Shown here piece by piece: positions 1-10,875 of a stretch of 64,000 nt of DNA. The stretch spans positions 1 to 64,000 of the forward strand of contig JAGWUF010000004.1 of the NCBI GenBank assembly GCA_028868545.1, in the 5' to 3' direction. Position numbers and translations under genes: made by a program. The notes under the pieces are model-generated. The model worked only from the letters and a program-made list of their open reading frames with translations. It was not told the DNA's origin and searched no databases. The stretch comes from Lysobacteraceae bacterium. Lineage in GTDB: Bacteria; Pseudomonadota; Gammaproteobacteria; Xanthomonadales; Xanthomonadaceae. Within the stretch, counting starts at the first letter, position 1. Every line of letters starts with the position of its first letter.

Positions 1-1353
1 GAACGCATTCCACAACAGGCACCACAGCTGGGTCCGGGTGGGCAGGCTGGTGAACAGGTAGGCGCAACCGAGGATGGCCACCGGCCCGATCACCCACGCC
101 AGCGGCGCGCGGAACACGCGCTGGCGAAGCGGCTCGCGCTTGCGCAGCACCAGCAGGCACACCGAGACGGCCACGAACGCCACCAGCGTGCCGGCATTGG
201 CCAGCGCGGCGATTTCATCCAGCCGCGCCACGCCCGCCAGTGCCGAGGTGACCAGCGCGGTGAACACGGTGATGGCCACCGGCGTGCCGCGCTTGCCCAC
301 TTTCGACAACCCGCGCGGCAACAGGCCGTCGCGCGCCATCACGAAGAAGATGCGGCTTTGCCCGTAGAAGAACGCCAGCAGCACGGTGGGCAGCGCCACC
401 ACCGCAGCCGCGGCCACGACCTTGGCGGCTGCGCCATGGCCGAGCTCGCGCATGATCAGCGCCAGCGGTTCCGGGCTTTGCCCGAACACCGTGTAATGCA
501 TCGCACCCACCGCCGCCAACGCCACCAGCAGGTAGATCAAGGTGCAGCCCACCATCGAGCCGACGATGCCGATCGACAGGTCGCGGCCCGGGTTCTTGGT
601 TTCCTCGGCGGCGGTGGAAATGGCATCGAAACCGTAGAACGCGAAGAAGATGATCGCCGCCGCCGCCATCACACCGTACTTCTTGCCGTCGGCACCGATG
701 CTTTCGAAGAAGCCATGCGGCATGAACGGTTGCAGATTGCCGGCATCGAATGCCGGCAGGGCGACCGCCACGAACACCGCCAGCGCGATGAGCTTGGCCA
801 CCACCAGGAAGGCATTGAGGGTGGCGCTTTCGCGGGTGCCGGCCATCAACAAGCCGGCCACCACCCAGGTGATGAGAATGGCCGGCAGGTTGACCAGGCC
901 GCCGGAATGCGCGCCCACGCTGATCGCCAATGGCAGGTCGATGCCGACGCCTTTCAGGAAGCCCACCGCATAGCCCGACCAGCCCACCGCCACCGTGCTC
1001 ACCACCAGCGTGTATTCGAGGATCAGGCTCCAGCCCACCACCCACGCCACCACTTCACCCAATACCGCGTAGCTGTAGGTATAGGCACTGCCGGCGGCCG
1101 GCATCATGGTGGCCATTTCGGCATAGGCCAGCGCCGCGCAGGCGCAGACCACGCCGGCGATCAGGAAGGAAATCAGCACCCCCGGCCCGGCCAGGTTCGC
1201 GCCCACGCCAATCAGGGTATAGATGCCGGTGCCGACGATCGCGCCGATCCCCAGCGCCACCAGATGCGGCCAGCTCAACGTGGGAACCAGGCGCCGGCCT
1301 TCTTCGTGCACGGTGATCCGGTCGATGTCCTTGCGTCGCAACCAAGCCTGCAT
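1..1353 (-). CDS. APC-family amino acid permease (C-terminus runs off the window)
   Basis: Reverse-strand translation from ATG at 1353 reads MQAWLRRKDIDRITVHEEGRRLVPTLSWPHLVALGIGAIVGTGIYTLIGVGANLAGPG..., the APC transporter N-terminal GAIVGTGIY motif followed by many TM segments; open to position 1, so absent from the ORF list. Confidence 0.88.
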   Translation of the reverse strand, partial: MQAWLRRKDIDRITVHEEGRRLVPTLSWPHLVALGIGAIVGTGIYTLIGVGANLAGPGVLISFLIAGVVCACAALAYAEMATMMPAAGSAYTYSYAVLGEVVAWVVGWSLILEYTLVVSTVAVGWSGYAVGFLKGVGIDLPLAISVGAHSGGLVNLPAILITWVVAGLLMAGTRESATLNAFLVVAKLIALAVFVAVALPAFDAGNLQPFMPHGFFESIGADGKKYGVMAAAAIIFFAFYGFDAISTAAEETKNPGRDLSIGIVGSMVGCTLIYLLVALAAVGAMHYTVFGQSPEPLALIMRELGHGAAAKVVAAAAVVALPTVLLAFFYGQSRIFFVMARDGLLPRGLSKVGKRGTPVAITVFTALVTSALAGVARLDEIAALANAGTLVAFVAVSVCLLVLRKREPLRQRVFRAPLAWVIGPVAILGCAYLFTSLPTRTQLWCLLWNAF

Positions 1354-1442
1354 GGGAGCCCCGTCGGTGAATGGAAAGCGCGCAGTGTGGGGGATTGCAG
1401 CGGCCAATGCGACTGCCGAACGGCAGGGGTCGGGCACGGGGC

Positions 1443-2342
1443 TCAGGCGTCATCCGGCCAGACGATGGCGGGCTTGCCGGCCGTCTTGCGCGGGGCCGGC
1501 ACCATCGCTACCGCTTGCCAGATTTTCAGCGCGTCCACCGTCTCCGCCACGTCGTGCACGCGCAACAGCATCGCGCCGTGCTGCGCGGCGATCAGGTGCG
1601 CCGCCACCGACCCCGCCACCCGCGCGCGCGGCGCGTCGCGACCGATCAGTTCGCCGATGCTGCGCTTGCGCGACAACCCGACCAGCACCGGCACCCCCAG
1701 CTCGGTGAAGCGCCGCAGCTGCGCCAGCAATTGCAGGTTGTGCGCGGTGGTCTTGCCGAAGCCGAAACCGGGGTCGATCAGGATGTTGCGCTTGTGGATG
1801 CCGGCCATCTCGGCAGCGAAGGTGCGCTCGGCCAGGAAACGATGCACCTCGCCCACCACGTCGTTGTACTCCGGCGCGTCCTGCATCGAGCGCGGCTCGC
1901 CCAGCATGTGCATCAATACCACCGGCACGCCCAGCGCCGCCGCCGCATCGAGCGCACCCTCGCGGCGCAGGCCGCAGACGTCGTTGATCATGCCGGCACC
2001 TGCCGCCACGGCGGCGCGCATCACTTCGGGCTTGCACGTATCAATGCTGATGGGCAGCGCGGTTTGCCGCGCCAATGTCTCGATCACCGGAATCACCCGG
2101 CGCAGCTCCTCCTCGACGGTGACCTCCTGCGCGCCCGGGCGCGTGGATTCGCCGCCGATGTCGAGGATGGCCGCGCCCCCCTCCACCAGCCGCAGGCCGT
2201 GGGCGATGGCGGCGTCGATGTCGAAATGCGCGCCGCCGTCGGAGAACGAATCCGGGGTGACATTCACGATCCCCATCACCTGCGGGCGGTCGAGCCGCAG
2301 GATGCGGCCATTGCAATCAAGTGTCGGTGCGGTGTCGAACAT
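1443..2342 (-). CDS. folP: dihydropteroate synthase
   Basis: MGIVNVTPDSFSDGG, GGESTRPGA and DPGFGFGK motifs typical of DHPS. Confidence 0.95.
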   Translation of the reverse strand: MFDTAPTLDCNGRILRLDRPQVMGIVNVTPDSFSDGGAHFDIDAAIAHGLRLVEGGAAILDIGGESTRPGAQEVTVEEELRRVIPVIETLARQTALPISIDTCKPEVMRAAVAAGAGMINDVCGLRREGALDAAAALGVPVVLMHMLGEPRSMQDAPEYNDVVGEVHRFLAERTFAAEMAGIHKRNILIDPGFGFGKTTAHNLQLLAQLRRFTELGVPVLVGLSRKRSIGELIGRDAPRARVAGSVAAHLIAAQHGAMLLRVHDVAETVDALKIWQAVAMVPAPRKTAGKPAIVWPDDA

Positions 2343-2516
2343 GCGGATCGGATTCCCTGGTTTCGCTGGCTGTCGGTGCCGCGTAATCCGTTTGCACCGG
2401 CTTTTCTATCTATCACATCAGGCCGATCAAATAGGACTTTCCGCGAATTCCCATCGGTGTCGGGTGCGTCCACGATACGGGAGTGGCACGGGCCACCCAC
2501 TGAATGGAGACATGAC

Positions 2517-3275
2517 ATGGCAGTACTGCATCGGGGAAGCAGCGGGCCGGAAGTCATCACCGTGCAGCGCGAGCTCAACAGGCAATCATTCCCTCGACCG
2601 AACCTGGCCGAAGACGGCATGTTCGGGCCGCGTACCGAGCTTGCGGTGAAGACCTTCCAGCGCAGCAACGGGCTGGTGCCCGACGGCATCGTCGGCCCGA
2701 TGACCCGCGCGGCGCTCGGCATCCCCGATACGGGCAGGCCCTTCACGCATCGCGTCCGCCTGCAGTTCCGCAGCATCAGCCTGACCGACGTTTCGTTCAA
2801 CACCATACTTGCGCATACCCAGGCGGTGTACGCGCCTTACGGCATCAAGATCGAGTTCGGTGGCGGCATGAGCCTGGGGCTCGATTCGGTGGTCGCGCAA
2901 CGCCTCACGCAGATCGACGGCAGTTGCGAATGGACGATCACCGGCGGCGAATACGCGGAGATCCTCGGTCAGGGCCCGCAGATCCCGGCGTCAGACATCG
3001 GCGTGTTCTTCGTCGACCGGTTCTCCGAGAGCATCAACGGCTGCGGCGGCCACATGGCGAACCGTCCTGCCTGCATCGTCGCGCGCGCGGGCACGCAGTA
3101 CTGCACCGCGCACGAGGTCGCCCACGTGCTGCTGGGCTCCTCGTTCTCACCGGCCCACATCGACGACATCGGCAACGTGATGCATTCGGTCGACCTGCAA
3201 CGACCGAGGATGCCGGGGTTCACTGTCGAACAACTCAACAGGATCAAGCAGTCGCCGTTGTGCGTGGCGATCTAG
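2517..3275 (+). CDS. peptidoglycan-binding-domain protein with C-terminal metzincin-like HExxH domain
   Basis: ATG at 2517 after GGAGAC RBS; N-terminal PG_binding_1-like repeat (GSSGPEVITVQRELN...EDGMFGPRTELAVKTFQRSNGLVPDGIVGPMTRAAL); C-terminal TAHEVAHVLLGSSFSPAHIDDIGNVMHS. Confidence 0.75.
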   Translation: MAVLHRGSSGPEVITVQRELNRQSFPRPNLAEDGMFGPRTELAVKTFQRSNGLVPDGIVGPMTRAALGIPDTGRPFTHRVRLQFRSISLTDVSFNTILAHTQAVYAPYGIKIEFGGGMSLGLDSVVAQRLTQIDGSCEWTITGGEYAEILGQGPQIPASDIGVFFVDRFSESINGCGGHMANRPACIVARAGTQYCTAHEVAHVLLGSSFSPAHIDDIGNVMHSVDLQRPRMPGFTVEQLNRIKQSPLCVAI

Positions 3276-3287
3276 GCCCGCAACGCC

Positions 3288-5192
3288 TCAGACCTGCGGT
3301 GCCGGATCCACCAACGCCGGCGCGGAAGGCGTGGATGAATCGTCCTTGCCATTCCTGCCATTCCTGCCCGGCTTGTCGGCCCAGCCCGCAGGCGGGTTGG
3401 GCGTGCGGCCTTCCATCAGCGCCCTGACCTGCTCGGCATCAATGGTTTCCCACTCCAGCAGCGCGGCGGTCATGGCTTCCACCACATCGCGCTTGGCTTC
3501 CAGGATGCCCTTGGCCACCGCGTATTGCTCGTCGAGGATGCGCCGGATCTCGGCGTCCACCTTCTGCTGGGTGGCTTCGGAAATGGTCTTGTTCTGGACG
3601 CCGAAACCGGCATCGCTGTCGGCGTAGATCATGGTGCCCATGGCATCGGACATGCCGTACTTGGTCACCATCCCGCGGGCCAGCTTGGTGGCGCGCTCGA
3701 AGTCGTTGGACGCCCCGGTGGACATCTGGCCGACGAACAACTCCTCGGCGATGCGGCCACCGAACAGGATGGAAATCTCCTCCAGCATCTTGTCCTTGTA
3801 GTTGCTGATGTTGTCGTGCTCGGGCAGCTGCCACGTCACGCCCAGCGCCCAGCCACGCGGCATGATGGTGACCTTGTGCACCGGGTCGGCCTTGGGCAGC
3901 GACATCGCCACCACCGCATGGCCGGACTCGTGATACGCCGTGTTGCGGCGCTCGTCCTCGCGCATCACCATGCTGCGCCGCTCCGGACCCATGTAGATCT
4001 TGTCCTTGGCGTCCTCGAAATCCTGCATGTCCACCTGGTTCTTGTTTCGGCGGGCGGCAAACAGCGCCGCCTCGTTCACCAGGTTGGCCAGATCCGCTCC
4101 CGAAAAACCCGGGGTGCCGCGCGCCAGCACATCCGCGCGCACGTTGTCGTGCAGCGGCACCTTGCGCATGTGCACCTTGAGGATCTGCTCGCGCCCCTTG
4201 ATGTCGGGCAGGCCCACCATCACCTGGCGGTCGAAACGGCCCGGTCGCAGCAACGCCTTGTCCAGCACGTCGGGACGGTTGGTGGCGGCAATGACAATGA
4301 CGCCCTCGCCGCCCTCGAAGCCGTCCATTTCGACCAGCAGCTGATTCAAGGTCTGCTCGCGCTCGTCGTGGCCGCCGCCCATGCCCGAGCCACGATGGCG
4401 GCCGACCGCGTCGATCTCGTCGATGAAGATGATGCAGGGTGCGTGCTTCTTGGCTTGCTCGAACATGTCGCGCACGCGCGAGGCGCCCACGCCGACGAAC
4501 ATCTCGACGAAGTCGGAGCCGGAAATGCTGAAGAACGGCACCTTGGCCTCGCCGGCGATGGCCTTGGCCAGCAGGGTCTTGCCGGTGCCGGGCGGGCCGA
4601 CCATCAGCACGCCGCGCGGGATCTTGCCGCCCAGCTTCTGGAACTTGGACGGGTCGCGCAGGAAGTCGACCAGCTCGCCCACTTCTTCCTTGGCTTCATC
4701 GCAGCCGGCCACGTCGGCCAGGGTGACCTTGACCTGGTCGTCACTGAGCAGTTTGGCGCGCGAACGACCGAACGACATCGCACCCTTGCCCCCCGCGCCG
4801 CCGCCCTGCATCTGCCGCATCATGAACAGCCAGAAGCCGATGATCAGCAGCACCGGCAGGAAGTTCAGCACCAGCGACCAGAACGACACCCCCGACTCCG
4901 GTGGCGCCTGATCGAACTTGACCTTGTGCTGGATCAGGTCGTTGATCAGATCGCGGTCGCGGATCGGCGCGGTGGTGGTGCCCTTGCTGCCATCGGCGCG
5001 TTCGAAGACCAGACTGCGCTCGTTGCTGGAAATGTCCACCGTCTTGATGCGGTCGGCCTCGAGATCCTGCACGAACTGCGAATACACCACGTCCTGGCTG
5101 GCACCCAGTTTCGGCGAGAAGCTCTGGAACACCACCATCAACACGACGGCAACCACCACCCAGAGCAGCACGTTTTTCGCAAGATCGTTCAT
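3288..5192 (-). CDS. ftsH: ATP-dependent zinc metalloprotease FtsH
   Basis: N-terminal TM segments, Walker [17 protein letters not shown] zinc site; full length 634 aa. Confidence 0.97.
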   Translation of the reverse strand: MNDLAKNVLLWVVVAVVLMVVFQSFSPKLGASQDVVYSQFVQDLEADRIKTVDISSNERSLVFERADGSKGTTTAPIRDRDLINDLIQHKVKFDQAPPESGVSFWSLVLNFLPVLLIIGFWLFMMRQMQGGGAGGKGAMSFGRSRAKLLSDDQVKVTLADVAGCDEAKEEVGELVDFLRDPSKFQKLGGKIPRGVLMVGPPGTGKTLLAKAIAGEAKVPFFSISGSDFVEMFVGVGASRVRDMFEQAKKHAPCIIFIDEIDAVGRHRGSGMGGGHDEREQTLNQLLVEMDGFEGGEGVIVIAATNRPDVLDKALLRPGRFDRQVMVGLPDIKGREQILKVHMRKVPLHDNVRADVLARGTPGFSGADLANLVNEAALFAARRNKNQVDMQDFEDAKDKIYMGPERRSMVMREDERRNTAYHESGHAVVAMSLPKADPVHKVTIMPRGWALGVTWQLPEHDNISNYKDKMLEEISILFGGRIAEELFVGQMSTGASNDFERATKLARGMVTKYGMSDAMGTMIYADSDAGFGVQNKTISEATQQKVDAEIRRILDEQYAVAKGILEAKRDVVEAMTAALLEWETIDAEQVRALMEGRTPNPPAGWADKPGRNGRNGKDDSSTPSAPALVDPAPQV

Positions 5193-5210
5193 GTCGTCCT
5201 TATGTCGCCT

Positions 5211-5861
5211 TCATCGCTTCATCTGCGCCAGCTTGCCGGTGGCCAGTGCATACACCTCCGGCGAACGCTTGCGCGATGCCGCCGGCTTGCGGACCACCAC
5301 CTTGGCATAACGCCGCCGCAGCTCCCGCAGATAATCGTCCGACCCCGTCCCCTGGAACAGCTTGATCAGGAACGTGCCGCCGGTCCGCAACTGGCCATCG
5401 GCGAATTCCATGGCCAGCTCGGCCAAGTGCATCGCACGGGGTTGATCCACCGCGTCCACACCACTCTTGTTGGGGGCCATGTCGGACAAAACAAGGTCGA
5501 CCTTGTCGCCGTTCAGCATCGCCAGCAACTGCGATAACACGGCATCGTCCCTGAAGTCCCCGTGAAGGAACTCCACACCGGCCAGTGACGGCATCTCCAG
5601 GATGTCGCTGGCGATCACCCGCCCGGGGCGGGCCGGATCCAGCCGATCCAGCTCCTGCCGCATCCATTGCGACCAGCCACCGGGGGCCGCACCCAGATCC
5701 ACCACCACCATGCCCGGCTTGAGCAGATGGTCACGCTCGGCCAGTTCTTCCAGCTTGTAGGCCGCGCGCGAACGCATGCCTTCGGCCTGTGCCTTCTTCA
5801 CGAAGGGGTCGGAAAAATGTTCCTTGAGCCAGCGCTGGCTGGATTTGCTGCGGGTGGCCAT
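5211..5861 (-). CDS. rlmE: 23S rRNA (uridine2552-2'-O)-methyltransferase RlmE/FtsJ
   Basis: [21 protein letters not shown]...[11 protein letters not shown]...[14 protein letters not shown]; adjacent to ftsH as is typical. Confidence 0.95.
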   Translation of the reverse strand: MATRSKSSQRWLKEHFSDPFVKKAQAEGMRSRAAYKLEELAERDHLLKPGMVVVDLGAAPGGWSQWMRQELDRLDPARPGRVIASDILEMPSLAGVEFLHGDFRDDAVLSQLLAMLNGDKVDLVLSDMAPNKSGVDAVDQPRAMHLAELAMEFADGQLRTGGTFLIKLFQGTGSDDYLRELRRRYAKVVVRKPAASRKRSPEVYALATGKLAQMKR

Positions 5862-5930
5862 GGCCGCCGGGGGCGCGGGGAAATGATCCCGCATGATACC
5901 CTGCGCATCTCCATTTCCATCGCGTCCTGT

Positions 5931-6236
5931 ATGCCTATCGCCCTGACCAATGCCCAGACCCGTTTTCTGCGTGGACAGGCACATGACCTGAAAGCCATGC
6001 TGCAGGTCGGTGGCAAGGGCATCACCGAGGCGCTGGTGGCGGAAGTGGTGCTGGCGCTGGAGCATCATGAACTGATCAAGGTGAAGGTGACCGGGGCAGA
6101 CCGCGAGCAGCGCGATGCCATGATTGCCGCGCTGGCCGAACGCGCCGATGCCGCATTGGTGCAGCGCATCGGCCACACCGCCGTGTTTTACCGGCCCTCG
6201 CAGGACAAGCGGCACATCGTGCTGCCGCGCGCCTGA
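5931..6236 (+). CDS. yhbY: ribosome assembly RNA-binding protein YhbY
   Basis: CRM-domain protein: [42 protein letters not shown]; divergent from rlmE. Confidence 0.92.
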   Translation: MPIALTNAQTRFLRGQAHDLKAMLQVGGKGITEALVAEVVLALEHHELIKVKVTGADREQRDAMIAALAERADAALVQRIGHTAVFYRPSQDKRHIVLPRA

Positions 6237-6258
6237 GCCCATCGCGGCCACGTCGGTC

Positions 6259-6681
6259 ATGCACCTGCTGCTGGAACGCCCGGATTACCAATATTTCCTG
6301 CGCGGTGCCGATGGCGGCAGCGCGCTGGTCAATACGCGCCGGCTGACCCGCAGTTTCATCATCGCCGCGGACACCCTGCTGGAGGACTGGCCGCTGCAGG
6401 ATGCCCGCCACCTGCAACCGGTCGATCTGGAGCGGCTGCTGGCGCTCGCGCCCGAGCTCCTGGTGCTGGGTACCGGCCCGGTGCAGGTGTTTCCGCCCGC
6501 TGCGGCACTGGCCCACTGCCTGCAACGCGGGGTGGGGCTCGAGGTGATGGACAACGCCGCCGCGGCACGTACCTATTCGATCCTGGCCGGCGAAGGCCGA
6601 CGCGTGGTGGCAGGGTTCCTGTTCCCCACCCCGACGATGGCGCAGGCCGAACTTGCCCCGGGACCGCCAGTCGGCGGATAA
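6259..6681 (+). CDS. Mth938/NDUFAF3-like domain protein
   Basis: [54 protein letters not shown] matches the Mth938-like (DUF498) family. Confidence 0.8.
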   Translation: MHLLLERPDYQYFLRGADGGSALVNTRRLTRSFIIAADTLLEDWPLQDARHLQPVDLERLLALAPELLVLGTGPVQVFPPAAALAHCLQRGVGLEVMDNAAAARTYSILAGEGRRVVAGFLFPTPTMAQAELAPGPPVGG

Positions 6682-6755
6682 TGCCTGCAAATTCAAATGC
6701 CTGCGGGCGACGCGCCAGCCGCGCCGCCCGCATTTCTTTGCCGGAGCCGCCATCC

Positions 6756-7184
6756 ATGTCCACCCAGACCCAACGCCCCGCCCTGCTGCTGTCCCGCATC
6801 GATGTGGAACGCATCGAAGATCTGCTGGAGCGTCCGCAATACAGCGGCCTGAACACCGCTGCCCTGCGTGAGGAACTGGAGCGCGCCGACCTGGCGGAAC
6901 CGGCCGACATGCCGGCCGATGTCATCACCATGAATTCCACCGCACTGGTGCAAGTGATGGACGACCAGCAGCATGCGCACGAGTACGAACTGACCCTGGT
7001 GTATCCGCGCGATGCCGATGGCAGCGGCGAGAAAGTGTCGATCCTGGCACCGGTGGGCAGTGCCCTGCTGGGCCTGCGCGTGGGCAGCAGTATTGACTGG
7101 CCGATGCCGGGCGGTCGCAGCGCACGCCTGCAGGTGTTGTCGATCCGCTACCAGCCGGAAGCAGCGGGCGAGCTGCACCGCTGA
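6756..7184 (+). CDS. rnk: Rnk/GreA-GreB C-terminal-like nucleoside diphosphate kinase regulator
   Basis: LSRIDVERIEDLLERP...VVTMNS-type ...YELTLVYPRDADGSGEKVSILAPVGSALLGLRVGSSIDWPMPGG. Confidence 0.82.
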   Translation: MSTQTQRPALLLSRIDVERIEDLLERPQYSGLNTAALREELERADLAEPADMPADVITMNSTALVQVMDDQQHAHEYELTLVYPRDADGSGEKVSILAPVGSALLGLRVGSSIDWPMPGGRSARLQVLSIRYQPEAAGELHR

Positions 7185-7194
7185 GCCCGCGCAG

Positions 7195-7938
7195 TCAAGG
7201 CGCGCCCGTTTCCTTCGGCGCGCCCAGCCGCCCCAGCTCGCCCAGCATCTCCCACGATTTCAGGCCACGCCCGCCCAGATGGTGCAGCAGCACCGTCCGC
7301 AGCGGCAGGCGCAGGCTGGCCAGATCCTCGCTGTCTGGCGGCACATCCGCTGCCAGCGCCAGCAGCGCACGCCCGGTCGTGGTTTCGCGGCGCTCGCCGG
7401 CGCGCTCGCTGTGCAGGCGGCGCGGCCCTTGCTCGGGATCGAGCCGGTAGCGCGCCGCCGGGTCGATATCGCCGCCGTCGCCCTCCATCCCGAAGGCCAG
7501 CCCCACCCCCAACGCCTCCAGCAGGTCGCGCTCGAACCGACGCAGCGTCCACGCCAGCGGCTCGCCCGCGCGCAGGCGTTCGCGCACTTGGGCATAGGCC
7601 GCGTGCAGTTCCGGCTGCGGCACCTGCCGCGGCGCCAGCCGCAGGCACAGTTCGTTGACGTAGAACGCCGCCAGCGCGGCATCGCCCCGCAGCAGCGGCG
7701 CGGCATCCACCGCCTCGGCGGCGGCCAGTTGCGCCAGCTCGCCCTTCTGCACGGCATCGAACCGGATCGATTGCAGCGGCTGCAGCGCCGCCCGCAGTGC
7801 ATGTCTCTTCGGCCCTTGCACTCCGCGCGCCAGCAGCCCGATGCGGCCGTGCTCCGCGCTCAGCACCTCGACCAGCAGGCTGGTTTCCCGCCACGGGCGG
7901 GCGTGCAGCACGAACGCCGGCTCACCGACGTGGCGCAT
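7195..7938 (-). CDS. recO: DNA repair protein RecO
   Basis: [39 protein letters not shown]; downstream of era. Confidence 0.9.
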   Translation of the reverse strand: MRHVGEPAFVLHARPWRETSLLVEVLSAEHGRIGLLARGVQGPKRHALRAALQPLQSIRFDAVQKGELAQLAAAEAVDAAPLLRGDAALAAFYVNELCLRLAPRQVPQPELHAAYAQVRERLRAGEPLAWTLRRFERDLLEALGVGLAFGMEGDGGDIDPAARYRLDPEQGPRRLHSERAGERRETTTGRALLALAADVPPDSEDLASLRLPLRTVLLHHLGGRGLKSWEMLGELGRLGAPKETGAP

Positions 7939-7940
7939 CG

Positions 7941-8864
7941 TCAATCGTGGTAACCCAGCGCGCGCAGCGCGGCTTCATCGTCGCTCCAGCCTTCGCGCAC
8001 GCGCACCCACGTCTGCAGGAACACCTTGGCGTCGAACAGGCGCTCCATCTGCTCGCGGGCATGCTTGCCGATCTCGCGCAGGCGCTCGCCGCCCTTGCCG
8101 ATGACGATGGCCTTCTGGCCCTCGCGCTCGACCCAGATCACCGCGTCGATGCGGTACATCACGCCGGTTTTCGGTGAAGGTTCTTCCTCGAATTTCTCGA
8201 CTTCCACCGTGGTCGAATACGGCAGCTCCTCACCAAGCCGGCGCATCAGCTGTTCGCGCACCAGCTCGCCGGCGAGGAAGCGCTGGCTCTTGTCGGTGAT
8301 CTCGTCCTCGCCGAACGCCGGCTCGGCTTCCGGCATCAGCGCCAGCAGGCTGGCCACCAGCGGCTCCAATCCCTTGCGCTTGAGCGCGGACAGCGGGTGC
8401 ACCGCGGCGAATTCGCGCCCTTCGGTCACCTTGGCGATGAACGGCAGCAGTGCGGTCTTGTCCTTCTGCTTGTCGACCTGGTTGACTACCAGCACCACCG
8501 GCAGGCCGGCCTCGCGCAGGGCGTCGAAGGCCAGCCCGTCTTCGTGATCCCAGCGCCCGGCCTCGATCACCAGCAGCGCGGCATCCACGCCTTCCAGCGC
8601 GCCGCGCGCGGCGCGGTTCATCATCCGGTTCATCGCCTTGCCGGAGCGCCTGCCCTGCTCGCCATGGATGCCGGGCGTGTCCACCAGCTGCAGCTGGCCG
8701 CCGGGAAAAGTGGCGATGCCCAGCAGCCGGTGCCGCGTGGTCTGCGGACGGTTGGAGGTGATGCTGACCTTGGCGCCGACCAGCGCGTTGACCAGGGTGG
8801 ATTTGCCGACGTTGGGGCGGCCGATGACGGCCACCGCGCCGCTGTGCTGCTTGGACAGGGTCAT
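7941..8864 (-). CDS. era: GTPase Era
   Basis: [15 protein letters not shown]1 motif, DTPGIH, NQVDK, C-terminal KH domain. Confidence 0.97.
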   Translation of the reverse strand: MTLSKQHSGAVAVIGRPNVGKSTLVNALVGAKVSITSNRPQTTRHRLLGIATFPGGQLQLVDTPGIHGEQGRRSGKAMNRMMNRAARGALEGVDAALLVIEAGRWDHEDGLAFDALREAGLPVVLVVNQVDKQKDKTALLPFIAKVTEGREFAAVHPLSALKRKGLEPLVASLLALMPEAEPAFGEDEITDKSQRFLAGELVREQLMRRLGEELPYSTTVEVEKFEEEPSPKTGVMYRIDAVIWVEREGQKAIVIGKGGERLREIGKHAREQMERLFDAKVFLQTWVRVREGWSDDEAALRALGYHD

Positions 8865-9520
8865 GATTCGATGATCTGTAGCGCGGCTTCTGCCGCCTGT
8901 TGTTCCGCCGCCCGACGCGAGCCGCCTTCGCCTTCGGTGTGCAGGGCCGGGGTGGCCAGGATGCAGCGCACCTTGAACACCCGCGCGTGATCTTCACCCC
9001 CTTCTGCCAGCAGCGCATACACCGGCAACGGGTGCTGCCGCCCCTGCAACCATTCCTGCAGGCGGGTCTTGGCGTCCTTGCCGACCTTGTTGGGCGGCGG
9101 CAAGGCGGCGATCAACGGCGCGAACCAGGGCAGCACCGCCGTGCGACAGGCCTCGAATCCGGCGTCCAGATAGATCGCGGCAATCAATGCCTCCACCGCA
9201 TCCGCCAGAATGGAGTCGCGGCGATGCCCGCCGGTTTTCATCTCGCCCGGCCCGAGCACCAGCCGCGCGCCGATGTCGAGGGTGCGGGCGATGCCGGCCA
9301 GCGCCGATTCGCGCACCAGTTCGGCACGGGCGCGGGTCAGCGCGCCCTCATCCGCCTTCGGCCAATGCCGATACAAGGCCTCGGCGATGAACTGATTGAG
9401 CAGGGCATCGCCCAGGAACTCCAGGCGCTCGTTGTGCGGACTGCCGGCGCTGCGATGGGTCAGCGCCTGCGCCAGCAGGGCCGGGGCCGCGAACACATGC
9501 CCGGCGAACCCGGCAGGCAT
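8861..9520 (-). CDS. rnc: ribonuclease III
   Basis: [21 protein letters not shown] signature, C-terminal dsRBD; 4-bp overlap with era. Confidence 0.95.
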   Translation of the reverse strand: MPAGFAGHVFAAPALLAQALTHRSAGSPHNERLEFLGDALLNQFIAEALYRHWPKADEGALTRARAELVRESALAGIARTLDIGARLVLGPGEMKTGGHRRDSILADAVEALIAAIYLDAGFEACRTAVLPWFAPLIAALPPPNKVGKDAKTRLQEWLQGRQHPLPVYALLAEGGEDHARVFKVRCILATPALHTEGEGGSRRAAEQQAAEAALQIIES

Positions 9521-9524
9521 CTGC

Positions 9525-9914
9525 TCAGTTGTTGTTGGCACCAGCGCCACGCGTGAGCACTTGCTCGGCATGGAATCTGCCGACCACGTCGAGATTGGCC
9601 ATCAATTCTTCGCGCTGCTCATAGTCGATGACCAGCTTCAAGCCGCCGTCGGTGTTCTCGAACTTCAACGGATCCAGCTTCTTGACGTGCTCGGCATAGC
9701 TCATGTCCAGCCGGCGAATGAACATCTGGTGGATCTTGTCCTTGGAGGCCGTGGCCAGTTCCTGGTCTTCCGCCAGCCCCTTCAGGGCCTGTTTCACCGA
9801 GTAGTACTCCATGTACATCGGGCCGATCTTCATGCCGCAATAGGCAAAGAAAATCACCAGAGACAAGGTGATCAGGAACCCGATCATGCTGATGCCGCGT
9901 TGTGCCTGCTTCAT
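9525..9914 (-). CDS. DUF4845 domain-containing small membrane protein
   Basis: [44 protein letters not shown]; conserved position between lepB and rnc. Confidence 0.85.
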   Translation of the reverse strand: MKQAQRGISMIGFLITLSLVIFFAYCGMKIGPMYMEYYSVKQALKGLAEDQELATASKDKIHQMFIRRLDMSYAEHVKKLDPLKFENTDGGLKLVIDYEQREELMANLDVVGRFHAEQVLTRGAGANNN

Positions 9915-9930
9915 GCGTGCTTCCCCTCTT

Positions 9931-9979
9931 GGTTGCGATGCCCGTGTTGCGGTTGCGATGCCCGTGTTGCGATGCCCGC
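9931..9979. repeat. perfect 20-bp tandem duplication plus partial third unit
   Basis: ggttgcgatgcccgtgttgc at 9931-9950 repeated exactly at 9951-9970, then gatgcccg. Confidence 0.95.
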
Positions 9980-10022
9980 CTGGATTGCCGAATGAAGAGC
10001 AGGGTATTCGATTCCGTGTCAA

Positions 10023-10808
10023 TCAGGGGATCCGGGTTCCGATCCTGGAAACATCCACCCAGTGCTCGGCCTGACTGTCGAAGTTCATCCACACCAGGAA
10101 CGCCTTGCCGCGCAGGTTGGCTTCCGGCAGGAACCCCCAGAACCGGCTGTCCTCGCTGTTGCCGCGGTTGTCGCCCATCACGAAATAGTGCCCCGCCGGC
10201 ACCGTCCAGTCACCCTCGGCCATGCTGATCTCGCGTTCCAGCACGAAATGCGGCCGGCCGGGCATGCCCTCGGTCAGCCGGGTGTCGCCGGTTTCCCCCA
10301 TGCCTTGGCCGACGCCGGTGAACACGCCTTCGGCGCGGTATGGCAAGACCCGGCCATTCACGGACACCTTGTGGTCGTGATAGCCGATGCGGTCGCCGGG
10401 CAGCCCCACCACCCGCTTGATCCAGTCCTCGCGCGGATGCTGCGGCGGGCGAAACACCACCACGTCGCCGCGTGCCGGCTCGCCATTGGCCAGGAATTTC
10501 TTGTTGGTGATCGGCCAACGCAGCCCGTAGCTGAATTTGTTGACGAGGATGAAATCGCCGATCAGCAGGGTGGGCATCATCGAGCTGGACGGGATCCGGA
10601 ACGGCTCGGCAACGAAACTGCGCAAGCCCAGCACTAGCGCCAGCACCGGGAAGAACGACTTGGCGTAATCCAGCAACACCGGGTCCTTGGCCTGCCCCGG
10701 TGCAGCGGCAACCGCACGGCGCTTGGCAAAGAACAGCTTGTCCAGCAGCCAGATCAACCCCGAAAGCAGGGTGAGCGCGACCAGGATCGTTTCAAACCAC
10801 ACCATCAT
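10023..10808 (-). CDS. lepB: signal peptidase I
   Basis: FRIPSSSMMPTLLIGDFILVNKFSYG serine box, KRVVGLPGD, MGDNRGNSEDSRFWG. Confidence 0.96.
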   Translation of the reverse strand: MMVWFETILVALTLLSGLIWLLDKLFFAKRRAVAAAPGQAKDPVLLDYAKSFFPVLALVLGLRSFVAEPFRIPSSSMMPTLLIGDFILVNKFSYGLRWPITNKKFLANGEPARGDVVVFRPPQHPREDWIKRVVGLPGDRIGYHDHKVSVNGRVLPYRAEGVFTGVGQGMGETGDTRLTEGMPGRPHFVLEREISMAEGDWTVPAGHYFVMGDNRGNSEDSRFWGFLPEANLRGKAFLVWMNFDSQAEHWVDVSRIGTRIP

Positions 10809-10825
10809 GCGATGTTCTCCAATTG

Positions 10826-10873
10826 CCCCTCATCCGGCCTTCGGCCACCATCTCCCGCAGGGAGAGGAAAAAA
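10826..10873 (-). repeat. structured intergenic repeat, copy 1 (lepA-lepB junction)
   Basis: cccctcatccggccttcggccaccatctcccgcagggagaggaaaaaac; similar to 24963-25008. Confidence 0.8.
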
Positions 10874-10875
10874 CA

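Noticed and set aside
358-2649. 763-aa plus-strand ORF antisense to the permease and folP
   Set aside because: Low-complexity His/Arg/Gln-rich translation with no domain pattern; typical spurious frame opposite high-GC genes. The minus strand encodes a clear APC permease and DHPS.
3525-5537. 670-aa ORF antisense to ftsH
   Set aside because: Shadow ORF; ftsH on the other strand has all catalytic motifs.
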